Of a stretch of DNA of 64,000 bases, positions 32,834 to 40,780 are shown piece by piece (positions within the stretch are counted from its first letter, which is position 1; the number at the start of each line of letters is the position of its first letter). The translations under genes and the position numbers were made by a program. The notes beneath the pieces were generated by a model. That model did not search any database. It worked only from the letters and a program-made list of their open reading frames with translations, and was not told where the DNA came from. This DNA comes from a virus. The stretch covers positions 1 to 64,000 of the IMG/VR virus record IMGVR_UViG_3300012936_003490; one strand, 5' to 3'.

Positions 32834-33912
32834 GTAAATTGTTCTGCATATGGATCAAATTCGCTTCCGCATTTTTGAGCGCAAACTCCTAATTTTCCTT
32901 GGGCAATACTTTCTTTTTTCCAACTATCTGATATGCTGTTAATTAATTTTCCATTAACAACTGTTTTAATATCATTATTGATAATATTTATACCCTGTTT
33001 TCCTCCTGCAAAATCTATATGATCCCAAATTTGTTCAACACGAGGATCATTATGCCACCATTTATACATTCGTCCAGCTGTCCAACAACATGGCATCAAA
33101 AGTCCTTCGGCAGTTACAAAAATACTACCTTGTTTTGCTACCTTACAAGTTACACTACATTTGTCTAGATAATTGGCCATACTACCGTAAGATTTTTCAA
33201 TCTCTTTTTGTTTAAGCAATGCAAGATTTTGATTTTGTTCTTGTGTTGGTTTTTGTAGTTTTTGTGTATCTGACCCTTTGCGATTTACAGCTTGATGTTC
33301 ATTTTTTGGTTTTATATCAGTTGTAATAAATCTGCCTGATTTCTTCTTTACAAACTTTTCACATCCCCATACTTTTGCAAGTGCTTCTGCTTGTTCAACT
33401 TGATGTTCGTTGTGCTGAAATATTAAATAATCCCATCGAGCTCTACCTCCGGCATCAATAAATGCTCGCATGTTGCGTTCTACATTGTCCCATACAACAT
33501 TCTGCCTGTACAAATGATTAGTGTCCCTAAGGCCGTCCACGCTGAAAATAACAGCACCCATCCTGCCAAAAACTTTGGCCAGTTCACGCCACCATGCTTC
33601 ATCTTTTGCTCCTGCATTTGTATTCATACTAAGCCACATGTTAGGGTTATGTGTTCTAAAATAACGAAAAACTTCAAGTGTATCTCGCGCTATTATAGGG
33701 TCTCCTAGGTTACCACACATATACATTGTTTTTAATTGTTTTATAAAAGAAGGTTTAAATATCTTAACGCAATCTTCGTGAGACAATTCTGCATTTGTAA
33801 TATGAGGGTTGTCTGCACCTCCATTCATATTGCGATCACACATAGGACATGCGGCTTGACAACGTTGGGTAATTTCTAAATGTACTTCTTTAATATCTTC
33901 GTATCTATACAT
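32830..33912 (-). CDS. Radical SAM protein, short SPASM type
   Basis: A 360-residue protein with CQAACPMC at 18-25 and MCGNLGDP near residue 65 where GGEP usually stands. This CGNLGDP differs from the CG(T/S)VDEP of its sisters, but the position is the same. A SPASM-like C-terminus is present: CSVTCKVAKQ, LLMPCCWTA, and VCAQKCGSE. It is the first radical SAM gene read in the array, directly after an SGNH gene and the large glycosyltransferase gene. Substrate unknown. Confidence 0.85.
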   Translation of the reverse strand: MYRYEDIKEVHLEITQRCQAACPMCDRNMNGGADNPHITNAELSHEDCVKIFKPSFIKQLKTMYMCGNLGDPIIARDTLEVFRYFRTHNPNMWLSMNTNAGAKDEAWWRELAKVFGRMGAVIFSVDGLRDTNHLYRQNVVWDNVERNMRAFIDAGGRARWDYLIFQHNEHQVEQAEALAKVWGCEKFVKKKSGRFITTDIKPKNEHQAVNRKGSDTQKLQKPTQEQNQNLALLKQKEIEKSYGSMANYLDKCSVTCKVAKQGSIFVTAEGLLMPCCWTAGRMYKWWHNDPRVEQIWDHIDFAGGKQGINIINNDIKTVVNGKLINSISDSWKKESIAQGKLGVCAQKCGSEFDPYAEQFT

Positions 33913-34612
33913 ATTTCATATCTCTAAGAATAACTGGCCACAATTCCTTCCAAGTTTCTTTAGTAAAATGAGATCCATCCATGCAAAGACTTTCGTGATG
34001 TTCTAAACCATGTTTTTTACATATATAATTTCGTAAATCAACCTTTAAAACAAATGACATAGGTTTAGTCAACTTTTTGAAGTAAGGATAATTAAATACA
34101 TTTCTGAAGCCGTTTACTGACACCCAATTTACTACATGCCCTTGGTTTTTTAAATAACCGTCTATTATCGAGCACTTACATAGTATATCATCAAATTCTA
34201 ATCTTTCATTTGAAAAAACTTTAACTTTGCTAAGTGTACGAATTGCATTAGCTCCTCCAATAACTTTCTTTTTTCCGCTCCTTAATTGATCATCTATTGC
34301 TAACCAGTTGCCCATATCCTGTGTTTTGCTGTAAAAAAAAGAATAATCTTTTAAATCAAATTCTTTTTTGACAAAGTCTCCGTAATGATAATTATCTTCA
34401 TTTATCCATTCATGATATCTACCATTGCAAGGTATTTCGATAAGCCAAGTGTATTTGGATTGTTTATGCCTACTTATAAATTTGGCTATTCTTAAAAAAT
34501 ATGTATCTATACCATATCCGCTTATTGAAATATTATGTTTAAAATATAAATGTGCTTGTGGGTTATATTTAGGGGTAAAATGACTTGTCCCTATAAGTAC
34601 GTTAGTGTTCAT
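33905..34612 (-). CDS. Possible SGNH-hydrolase-like protein
   Basis: A 235-residue protein. The N-terminal strand and turn VLIGTSHFTP at 5-14 could be a block I with Ser10, and the C-terminal CMDGSHFTKETWKEL (Asp212, His215) is the Asp-x-x-His ending typical of SGNH proteins. The middle is divergent, so the family call is less certain than for the other two SGNH genes here. It overlaps its upstream and downstream neighbours by 4 and 8 bases. It stands between the small gene and the first radical SAM gene. Confidence 0.5.
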   Translation of the reverse strand: MNTNVLIGTSHFTPKYNPQAHLYFKHNISISGYGIDTYFLRIAKFISRHKQSKYTWLIEIPCNGRYHEWINEDNYHYGDFVKKEFDLKDYSFFYSKTQDMGNWLAIDDQLRSGKKKVIGGANAIRTLSKVKVFSNERLEFDDILCKCSIIDGYLKNQGHVVNWVSVNGFRNVFNYPYFKKLTKPMSFVLKVDLRNYICKKHGLEHHESLCMDGSHFTKETWKELWPVILRDMKYV

Positions 34613-34830
34613 GGTAAAATCAACCTCACATCTTTTCCTGGGCCAGTTTTACTAGGCAAGTCACCGTATTTTCCCACATACCAGTCTATAACAGCAACAT
34701 ACCAGTTTTGACTGTTGTGATGTGCTTGTTTGTTAAATTGATATATGTTGTTATTAGTAGCTTGCATAGTGCTTAGAGCTCTAGCACTTTCTTGCTGTAA
34801 CTGTCTTAGTGATAATTTATTTGTGTCCAA
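34609..34830 (-). CDS. Small protein of unknown function
   Basis: A 73-residue protein, Gln- and Asn-rich over residues 10-45 (QLQQESARALSTMQ; NNNIYQFNKQAHHNSQ), then WYVAVIDWYVGKYGDLPSK and a hydrophobic end. It has no cysteine. It overlaps the large glycosyltransferase gene by 14 bases and the SGNH gene by 4. Because it is small and lies at the head of the radical SAM array, a substrate or carrier peptide for those enzymes is conceivable, but it has no leader-core shape I can recognise. Function unknown. Confidence 0.6.
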   Translation of the reverse strand: MDTNKLSLRQLQQESARALSTMQATNNNIYQFNKQAHHNSQNWYVAVIDWYVGKYGDLPSKTGPGKDVRLILP

Positions 34831-37438
34831 TTCTCATATACCTCGTATATTTTTCTAAAGGCAACTCACCTGCAAATTTAACTTCGCTTAATGGTGCCAT
34901 TTGTTCAAAATGCGAACTATCTTTGACACAATTTACATGCTCTGGCAAATCAAAATAATCATTACTTTGCAAAATTACTAATTTACCTTGTGGAATTTTT
35001 GCATACCACTCCTCAAAGTTTTCTATATGTTCGCAACTTGTGTTTATAATAGTATCCGGAACATCCTTTAATTCTTCTATTTGGCCGTTATTTTTTACTG
35101 TTTCATACACATGACGTTTATAATCAATATCTAATATGTTCTTTGTCTGTGCTTTAAATTTCCAATTGTCAAGCACTAGATCTTTGTTGAATATTTCTGC
35201 AATTTTCCACACATTTGGGTCAACATCAAAACTTCTAATTTTATCAAACTGAATATTGCGTTCTTGGAATAGTTGCACAATAGTAGAATACCAACCTGCA
35301 CAGATATATACAGTGCCTAAATGCCAGCCAGTTATGTTATCTGCTAGCCATAATTTACTTTTTATCTGTCCTCTACTAAAACTATCTTTGTCGAAATCAA
35401 TGTTTTCTTGTGCAATAGTTTTCAAAGCCTTAACATAAGGGCTTCCTGTGTATTCCTCTAACACTTTATACAATGAATGGATATCGTTTTCCAATATCTT
35501 AAATACATTTTCTAAATTAGGACACAGTCTTCTTAGGCTATACAAGTTTTTTTCTAAAACAGCTTTGCGTAGATCATCATCGCAGTTAACAAGTCTAAAA
35601 ATGCTGTGTAGATTTTTTTCAACCACTGCTTTGCGTAGTTCTTCATTAGGATCTAACTTAAATACACTACTAGGATCTCTGTCATTATAAAATCTGCGAA
35701 CATGTTCTATCTTTCCTTGATATAATAATTCGAATCTATCAAGTAAATCTACAATTTCGTTATCAAGTGTAACTTGTGTTTCTTCTATAGGCACTAGTTC
35801 AGATGGCTTTAATGTTTTATTTTCATTAAATTGTTCTTTCAACCAATCAAAGTCGTTAATTAGCCGAAGATCAGACCCCCTAGAAAGGCCAAACTCCATA
35901 CCAGCCCTAGCACCTCTAATGGCATGTTCACCAAACTTTCTATCGTGTCCCACGGTTGTCCAAGTTTCGAGTCTTTCATTTGTTTCTCCTGTTTTTTGTC
36001 TATCAATTACTTTACTACTTAATTTTGCACATTCTCTAAACGCACTTCTCCAAGTGCTGAATGGATCAGTATTAAATGCAGTAACATTACTTACAACCTT
36101 TATCGGTTTGAAATGCCTGCTAATACTTGTTGTCATATCTGGCTTTGTAGTGTCCATATTTAAGGTTAGTGTCCGAGGGAACAATTTTACTCCGCCATAT
36201 CCGTATTCTAAATCATTTACAGGATTTTTACTGCGCCAAACTTTTACATAATCCTTTTCATCATCTGGAGATATGTAATCAAAATTAAAATCATCTACAA
36301 TTTTAGCGTCACCGTCAACTATCCATATCATTTCTGTTGTGCATAACTTAGCGGCTTCTATATGAGCTTGATGTATGCCCTTTACCCCATGAACACGTTT
36401 TGCTCTTGGAAATCTACTTTTTAAATCATTGTAATTTTGTTCAGCTTCTAATTCGTCATAGGTGATCATTACAATATCATACAATTCTTTTTCTTGAAAA
36501 TTTTCTAACAAGAAATCTTGTCCGGTACGCACAGGCGGCGTATACATACTTTTGAAGAATTTACTTTGTTCTTGTTCGTAAGGATCTATAGGAATATCAA
36601 GTTCTAGTTGTTCTTTTAGTGTAATTCCCAATGCTTGAATTGCTTCTAATAACATTTCTTTAGGATCTGTATCTGCAAGTAGATTCATTTTATTCTTCCA
36701 GAGCTCATTCAAATATTCAAAATCTCTTACATTTACAAAATCCCAATCTGTGCAATTTGTTAGATAACAACCTTCTCTTGCTCCATAAATGGCCCATAAT
36801 CCGTTTTCAGTGTCAGCACCTACAGTCTGCCAGATTTTCAATCTTTGTAAATTTTTCTTGTGTACAGTTTTTTCGAATTTAGAAATACCGGAAATTTTTT
36901 CACCTTCATATAAACTCATCTTTACACCTTCGCGAAAACCTGCTCTCCAGGCTTGCCAAGGTGTTGCATTGTTATACACGTAACTATAGACTTTGTTAAT
37001 TTGCAAATATTGTAAATCCCAGCAAAAATCTACCTGTGCTTGCGGATTATTAGGATCGGCATTTTCATGTGTTTTCATATCTAACACAACTTGTTTAGGC
37101 CAGCATTTGATGCCTCCATTACCGTACGTCAACCCATTTACAATGTTGTATCCACTCCAGCTTATCACACACTTATCAAGATCAACATCATCTTTGAATA
37201 CTAGTTCTTCTTCTACAAACTTAGCGTCTATTATGTTATCTCCATCTATTGTAATAAAACGTTCAGTTTCGCTAAGTTCAGCACATGCTTTATGTGCGGC
37301 ATCTGACCCTTCTACACCATGAATGCGTTTTGCCCAAGGTACTTTTGTAAGAAGGTCAGCGTAATTTTTTTCAGCATTAGGTTCGTCATATGACAAATAT
37401 ATAATATCGTAATCCCGTACTTTAATAATTTGACCCAT
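34817..37438 (-). CDS. Fusion of two glycosyltransferase-like domains and a methyltransferase-like domain
   Basis: An 873-residue protein with an internal duplication. Residues about 9-290 and 319-533 share YDI-x-x-(L/I)(S/T)YDE, (A/P)WAKR(I/V)HGV-type and DGD (near 66 and 373) segments. These are of the GT-A kind, where DGD would bind the metal and nucleotide sugar. Residues about 540-660 contain short repeats (LRKAVVEKNLHSIFRL and LRKAVLEKNLYSLRRL). The last 200 residues have TVYICAGWYSTIV, RSFDVDP and IINTSCEHIENFEEW, fitting a Rossmann methyltransferase fold. Similar composite genes occur in marine T4-like phages. Addition of sugars to a phage or host surface glycan is a reasonable inference. 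Confidence 0.65.
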   Translation of the reverse strand: MGQIIKVRDYDIIYLSYDEPNAEKNYADLLTKVPWAKRIHGVEGSDAAHKACAELSETERFITIDGDNIIDAKFVEEELVFKDDVDLDKCVISWSGYNIVNGLTYGNGGIKCWPKQVVLDMKTHENADPNNPQAQVDFCWDLQYLQINKVYSYVYNNATPWQAWRAGFREGVKMSLYEGEKISGISKFEKTVHKKNLQRLKIWQTVGADTENGLWAIYGAREGCYLTNCTDWDFVNVRDFEYLNELWKNKMNLLADTDPKEMLLEAIQALGITLKEQLELDIPIDPYEQEQSKFFKSMYTPPVRTGQDFLLENFQEKELYDIVMITYDELEAEQNYNDLKSRFPRAKRVHGVKGIHQAHIEAAKLCTTEMIWIVDGDAKIVDDFNFDYISPDDEKDYVKVWRSKNPVNDLEYGYGGVKLFPRTLTLNMDTTKPDMTTSISRHFKPIKVVSNVTAFNTDPFSTWRSAFRECAKLSSKVIDRQKTGETNERLETWTTVGHDRKFGEHAIRGARAGMEFGLSRGSDLRLINDFDWLKEQFNENKTLKPSELVPIEETQVTLDNEIVDLLDRFELLYQGKIEHVRRFYNDRDPSSVFKLDPNEELRKAVVEKNLHSIFRLVNCDDDLRKAVLEKNLYSLRRLCPNLENVFKILENDIHSLYKVLEEYTGSPYVKALKTIAQENIDFDKDSFSRGQIKSKLWLADNITGWHLGTVYICAGWYSTIVQLFQERNIQFDKIRSFDVDPNVWKIAEIFNKDLVLDNWKFKAQTKNILDIDYKRHVYETVKNNGQIEELKDVPDTIINTSCEHIENFEEWYAKIPQGKLVILQSNDYFDLPEHVNCVKDSSHFEQMAPLSEVKFAGELPLEKYTRYMRIGHK

Positions 37439-37440
37439 AA

Positions 37441-37941
37441 CTACTCCTGTATATGTATGTATTCTTCAAAGCTAGATCTGCAAGTTAACCTGACATGTGT
37501 GCTATTTGTATTTTTTGTGATACACAGATCATTGTCTAAACACTCTTTTACTGGAATTGCAATTGTTTCATGTAATATATTGTGGTTTCCTTTATCTACA
37601 ACATGTATTAATTTTGTATAACTTTCCATCGACTTTAGTGTTAACTTTGTGGTATCATCTAGATTGTGGCTGATTTTCCAGCAGTCTTTTTTCTGTATAA
37701 TATGTATAGTATTTGGTTTTTTACTGTTTGATAAAAATATTTTACCTGCTTCTTCTTGATCAAGTTGGACTTGTTTTTTTATAAGTTTATTTTCAACAAC
37801 AATAAAATCATTAAAATTTAATTTGCCTTCATTAAGGTCAGTAAAGATTTCATAAGATATTTCTATGTAGGCACCTACATCATTGTTGCTGTTAGTTACA
37901 GTTAATACAGATCCTGTCTCATCATAATATAGATAATACAT
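37441..37941 (-). CDS. Protein of unknown function
   Basis: A 166-residue protein with mixed beta composition (MYYLYYDETGSVLTVTNSNN; YIEISYEIFTDLNEG) and no signal, membrane segment or catalytic motif. It lies between the large fusion gene and the two GT8-like genes, with overlap of about 20 bases at its start. The beta-rich, Asn-rich make-up is compatible with a small phage structural or binding protein. No family is recognised. Confidence 0.55.
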   Translation of the reverse strand: MYYLYYDETGSVLTVTNSNNDVGAYIEISYEIFTDLNEGKLNFNDFIVVENKLIKKQVQLDQEEAGKIFLSNSKKPNTIHIIQKKDCWKISHNLDDTTKLTLKSMESYTKLIHVVDKGNHNILHETIAIPVKECLDNDLCITKNTNSTHVRLTCRSSFEEYIHIQE

Positions 37942-38656
37942 CAGAAAATTCCTCCTCTACATAATGAAATAATCCTTTTTGGATAAAATTACCTATGTAT
38001 AAATTTTTATCATAACTAAAACTAAGTTTATTAGTCCATTTTTCTGGAATATATTGCCATTCTTGAATAGCCGGCTTCATATGAACAAATTCAAAATTAT
38101 TATCATTTGTTAAACCTAATATTTTACAGGCGATCGCTGCCGCTACATCAATGCTGAACCATTTTTGTTTTTTATAAGGAGTATACATATCCCAGAAATA
38201 TTGCCAATTTTTACAAATCGTTTCAAATAATTCAAAAAATTTTTTAGATTTGTCAGTTTTTGTAAAATAATAACAAGCAGAATATACATTAGGCAAATTA
38301 TTTGCTACAAATGTTTTTCTATAATAATTATTTTTTACTAAATTGTTTCTATAGGTTTTTACTTTCGTGGTAAAACTAATGTCTTCAATACAATGAAAAA
38401 ATTTGTCAATATTTGACACACATAACATGTCAGCATCTAACACAATTGTTTGATCAAACGGCGATAGTTCAAATGCTTTGTATCTATTTTCAATCTTCCA
38501 TTTAGAATCTTTAGCTAAATCTTGGTCAAATTCACTCAATATAACAACATCTTTATTTTCGCAATATTTTTCTATTGATTTTTTCAACAATTCTGCTTGT
38601 TTTACGTAATCAGTTTTGCTGTTGTTTTGAGCAAATATTACAAATCCTTTAGACAT
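37922..38656 (-). CDS. GT8-like glycosyltransferase
   Basis: The start at 38656 (MSKGF) is chosen because it overlaps the upstream stop, whereas the longer frame needs a TTG start. The 244-residue protein has SPFDQTIVLDADMLCV at 65-80, with the metal-binding Asp74-Ala-Asp76, the DxD of GT-A enzymes. The N-terminal strand GFVIFAQNNSKTDYVKQAE matches its neighbour at 38649 closely, so they are a recent pair. It would transfer a sugar from a nucleotide sugar; donor and acceptor unknown. Confidence 0.7.
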   Translation of the reverse strand: MSKGFVIFAQNNSKTDYVKQAELLKKSIEKYCENKDVVILSEFDQDLAKDSKWKIENRYKAFELSPFDQTIVLDADMLCVSNIDKFFHCIEDISFTTKVKTYRNNLVKNNYYRKTFVANNLPNVYSACYYFTKTDKSKKFFELFETICKNWQYFWDMYTPYKKQKWFSIDVAAAIACKILGLTNDNNFEFVHMKPAIQEWQYIPEKWTNKLSFSYDKNLYIGNFIQKGLFHYVEEEFSDVLSIL

Positions 38657-39434
38657 TATCAATTATCCTGTCTAAACTATATTTGTTCATTACATGTACA
38701 TTACTATTTTTAAATTTGCATAGAGTATTATTTTCTAATAAAAATTTTAAATTATTGTTATTGTTTTCTAACAAAGTATCTCTATCTAATGTATAAAAAA
38801 TTGTAGTAGGTAATTCACTTATATAACTTTTTGAAAAATTAGACATAGTATGAATAGCTATACTGAAAGCAAAATCATTTCTATAATTCTTATCTACTAT
38901 ATCATAATTAAATCTATAAAACTCCCAATTTTCTTTAATATGTTTTACTAGGTCAAAAAACTTTTTTGTTGCGGCTGTTTTATTAAAATAAAATACAGTA
39001 GCCCAGTACATATTAAGGCCAGTGTCACTTATTTTATGCATCGGTGTTCTTGTTGATAATGCGTCAACATGATTTTTACTAATTTGTAAATCTTGTAGGT
39101 CGAAACATTTTAACAAATCGTTGTTTCCTAGTATTACATCTGTATCCATTACAATAGTTTTATCAAAAGGAGACAGATCATAGCAATCTGATCTACTGGC
39201 GTTGTTCCAATTCAAACGTTTTTTACGATAAGGTCCATCGTAAAAGGTTTTGCTTTGTTGTATATTCTGATTATCATGTATTACAATATCTATGAACCTA
39301 TTATTTACATCTTGATTTGTAACCAATGCAACCGGAAGGTTAAGATGTTTTTTGATATGTTTAGCACAATAAACTGCTTGTTTCACATAATCTACTTCAT
39401 TGTTATATGCAAAAAGTAATACGCCTTTAACCAT
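38649..39434 (-). CDS. GT8-like glycosyltransferase
   Basis: The start at 39434 (MVKGV) overlaps the upstream stop; the longer frame would need a TTG. The 261-residue protein has YDLSPFDKTIVMDTDVIL with Asp97-Thr-Asp99 as the DxD, and an N-terminal GVLLFAYNNEVDYVKQA that pairs it with the neighbour at 37922. A variable middle holds many Asn and Lys. It would transfer a sugar from a nucleotide sugar. Overlaps the next gene by 8 bases. Confidence 0.7.
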   Translation of the reverse strand: MVKGVLLFAYNNEVDYVKQAVYCAKHIKKHLNLPVALVTNQDVNNRFIDIVIHDNQNIQQSKTFYDGPYRKKRLNWNNASRSDCYDLSPFDKTIVMDTDVILGNNDLLKCFDLQDLQISKNHVDALSTRTPMHKISDTGLNMYWATVFYFNKTAATKKFFDLVKHIKENWEFYRFNYDIVDKNYRNDFAFSIAIHTMSNFSKSYISELPTTIFYTLDRDTLLENNNNNLKFLLENNTLCKFKNSNVHVMNKYSLDRIIDNV

Positions 39435-39759
39435 CAATTAATCCTGCCACATCTTTCTTAGATGATAAATCTTTCAACTGTTTGTGGTAATTTACAACAG
39501 CATTATCGTACTGAGATTGAATAGTTTGATAAAAAGACTTTGTATCTTCTATTTCAATAGGCACATTATTATCATCCATAATTACATCTGCATTACCTAT
39601 ATATGCATAAATGATCAAACTTCTATCAATAGTAAATTTGCCGCCGTTAAAGTAAATTACACAAGCATCTAAGAATTGTGTTTTTAGGATTTGTTTTTGA
39701 TTATTGTATGTTTCTAGATACTTAGAAAATTCTAGTGCTTTCTCAAGTCTTTCATCCAT
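39427..39759 (-). CDS. Small conserved marine T4-like phage protein
   Basis: A 110-residue, mainly helical protein (LEKALEFSKYLETYNNQKQILKTQF at the start is mostly charged helix), with YFNGGKFTIDRSLIIYAYIG in the middle and a Lys-rich end. I recognise the N-terminal EKALEFSKY and NGG-F-TI(D/N)R patterns from small conserved genes of marine T4-like phages, with no known function. It is the first gene after a perfect sigma70 promoter, so it is probably expressed early and leads the accessory operon. A GAGGT Shine-Dalgarno-like sequence lies about 6 bases before the ATG. Confidence 0.65.
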   Translation of the reverse strand: MDERLEKALEFSKYLETYNNQKQILKTQFLDACVIYFNGGKFTIDRSLIIYAYIGNADVIMDDNNVPIEIEDTKSFYQTIQSQYDNAVVNYHKQLKDLSSKKDVAGLIDG

Positions 39760-39783
39760 ATGAATACCTCATTTATAGAGTTA

Positions 39784-39812
39784 ATTATACTATAAAATCA
39801 ACAAATTGTCAA
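39784..39812 (-). promoter_or_regulatory. Perfect sigma70-type promoter at the head of the accessory operon
   Basis: Read leftwards: TTGACA (39812-39807), a 17-base spacer (39806-39790), TATAAT (39789-39784). Both hexamers are exact consensus and the spacing is ideal. The expected start site is near 39777, giving a leader of about 18 bases before the ATG at 39759. The host RNA polymerase could use it early in infection. It probably drives much or all of the minus-strand block down to 12196. Confidence 0.85.
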
Positions 39813-39815
39813 GAA

Positions 39816-40748
39816 TTAAAAGGTATTTGTTGAACCTAATGCAACCGATGGTGCAGTAACTTCTACGTTTACACCTGTTGCCCTACGATGATAAAGCGTA
39901 GTTGTTAGTGTACCTTGGACAGGTTCGTCTACTAATGGCCCAAATGGTGCTGGTGGACTCGGATTTGGTCTGTCACCTTCATCGTCATCTCTAAAAAATA
40001 TTCTTACTCTAATACCATTTGCAATATAACGTATGAAAATTTGATAATCGTTTTCTGAGTAAGGAGTTGCTCCTCCTCTTTGATAAATTTGTACCTCAGA
40101 TCCATTAGTGTTTAGGTCATACATTCCTGTGTCTGTTATGGTGCCTCCAGAACCACCGCCATCTGCAAAAGCACTTGTATAGTTAATTACAACATTCGGT
40201 GCATTGTCTATCATGTTTTTCCAGTCAAGAGTTTTTGCTTCACTTCCAGTATATGCTAAAGATGTTACAACTTTTAAAGATCCTCCTGCATTCCAAAATG
40301 CTTTGAAATCATTTGCACTTGCCCATGATAATTCAATATCATGTATTTGTACTCCGTTCCAATTAGTTTTTGTTTTATTAGATGCAGTTGCCAACGTGCT
40401 TTGGTCAGTAGCCAAAAGAAATCTATTTGTTGTCACTGTGCTTAGTGCAGATTCGTATTCATCATGGATTACTTTTGTAATTCCAGTATCAGCATCTGTC
40501 AATGTAAGCGCAACTGCGTTACTACCACCTGCTTGGTGTGCAGACGCTTTTCTAATATCAGTTCTTAGTGCATTCCATTGGGTTGATGTGATAGTATCAC
40601 CAACAGACACACTTGGAGCAGATATTGTTTGATTATATCCTGTTGAAGAATCTCCTGAACCTGCAGGAGTTCCCATTATAGTGTTTATTCCACTACGTAG
40701 TGCAGTATATTCTGCTTCTCCAATTGTTTGTCCTACATTGACCGGCAT
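39816..40748 (-). CDS. Tail-fibre-like / structural protein
   Basis: A 310-residue protein. Its N-terminus has two repeats of a short module: VGQTIGEAEYTALRSGIN and VGDTITSTQWNALRTDI, each followed by Ser/Thr/Gly-rich loops. The middle is beta-rich with many Thr and Asn, and a Gly-rich hinge (GGGSGGTIT) lies near 200. Proteins of this look are common among structural genes of marine phages. A late promoter box (TATAAATA) lies upstream of its ATG, overlapping the end of the next fibre gene. An adhesion or fibre role is inferred. Confidence 0.65.
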   Translation of the reverse strand: MPVNVGQTIGEAEYTALRSGINTIMGTPAGSGDSSTGYNQTISAPSVSVGDTITSTQWNALRTDIRKASAHQAGGSNAVALTLTDADTGITKVIHDEYESALSTVTTNRFLLATDQSTLATASNKTKTNWNGVQIHDIELSWASANDFKAFWNAGGSLKVVTSLAYTGSEAKTLDWKNMIDNAPNVVINYTSAFADGGGSGGTITDTGMYDLNTNGSEVQIYQRGGATPYSENDYQIFIRYIANGIRVRIFFRDDDEGDRPNPSPPAPFGPLVDEPVQGTLTTTLYHRRATGVNVEVTAPSVALGSTNTF

Positions 40749-40772
40749 ACTATCTCCTTTTAACTACGCAGT

Positions 40773-40780
40773 TATTTATA
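40773..40780 (-). promoter_or_regulatory. T4-type late promoter box (TATAAATA)
   Basis: Read leftwards, the exact T4 late consensus TATAAATA ends 24 bases before the ATG at 40748. It lies across the 3' end of the gene at 40776. Confidence 0.7.

Larger units (their letters stand above)
4925..39759. other. Accessory gene island between two phage structural cassettes
   Basis: About 35 kb of metabolic and modification genes lie between the conserved small-gene/fibre cassette (2-4109) and the tail/baseplate cassette (39816-64000). The island has genes on both strands with four or more apparent start regions (10734, 39784, and weaker ones at 14686, 17829 and 20132). No integrase, transposase, attachment repeat or tRNA marks its edges. 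It looks like a hypervariable region of a T4-like phage and not an inserted mobile element. Confidence 0.6.

Noticed and set aside
17878-33912. Radical SAM array as a host operon picked up whole by generalized transduction or misassembly
   Set aside because: It is flanked on both sides by phage-type genes, has the same tight gene overlaps and base composition as the rest, and contains SGNH and other phage-type genes. No host housekeeping gene is present.
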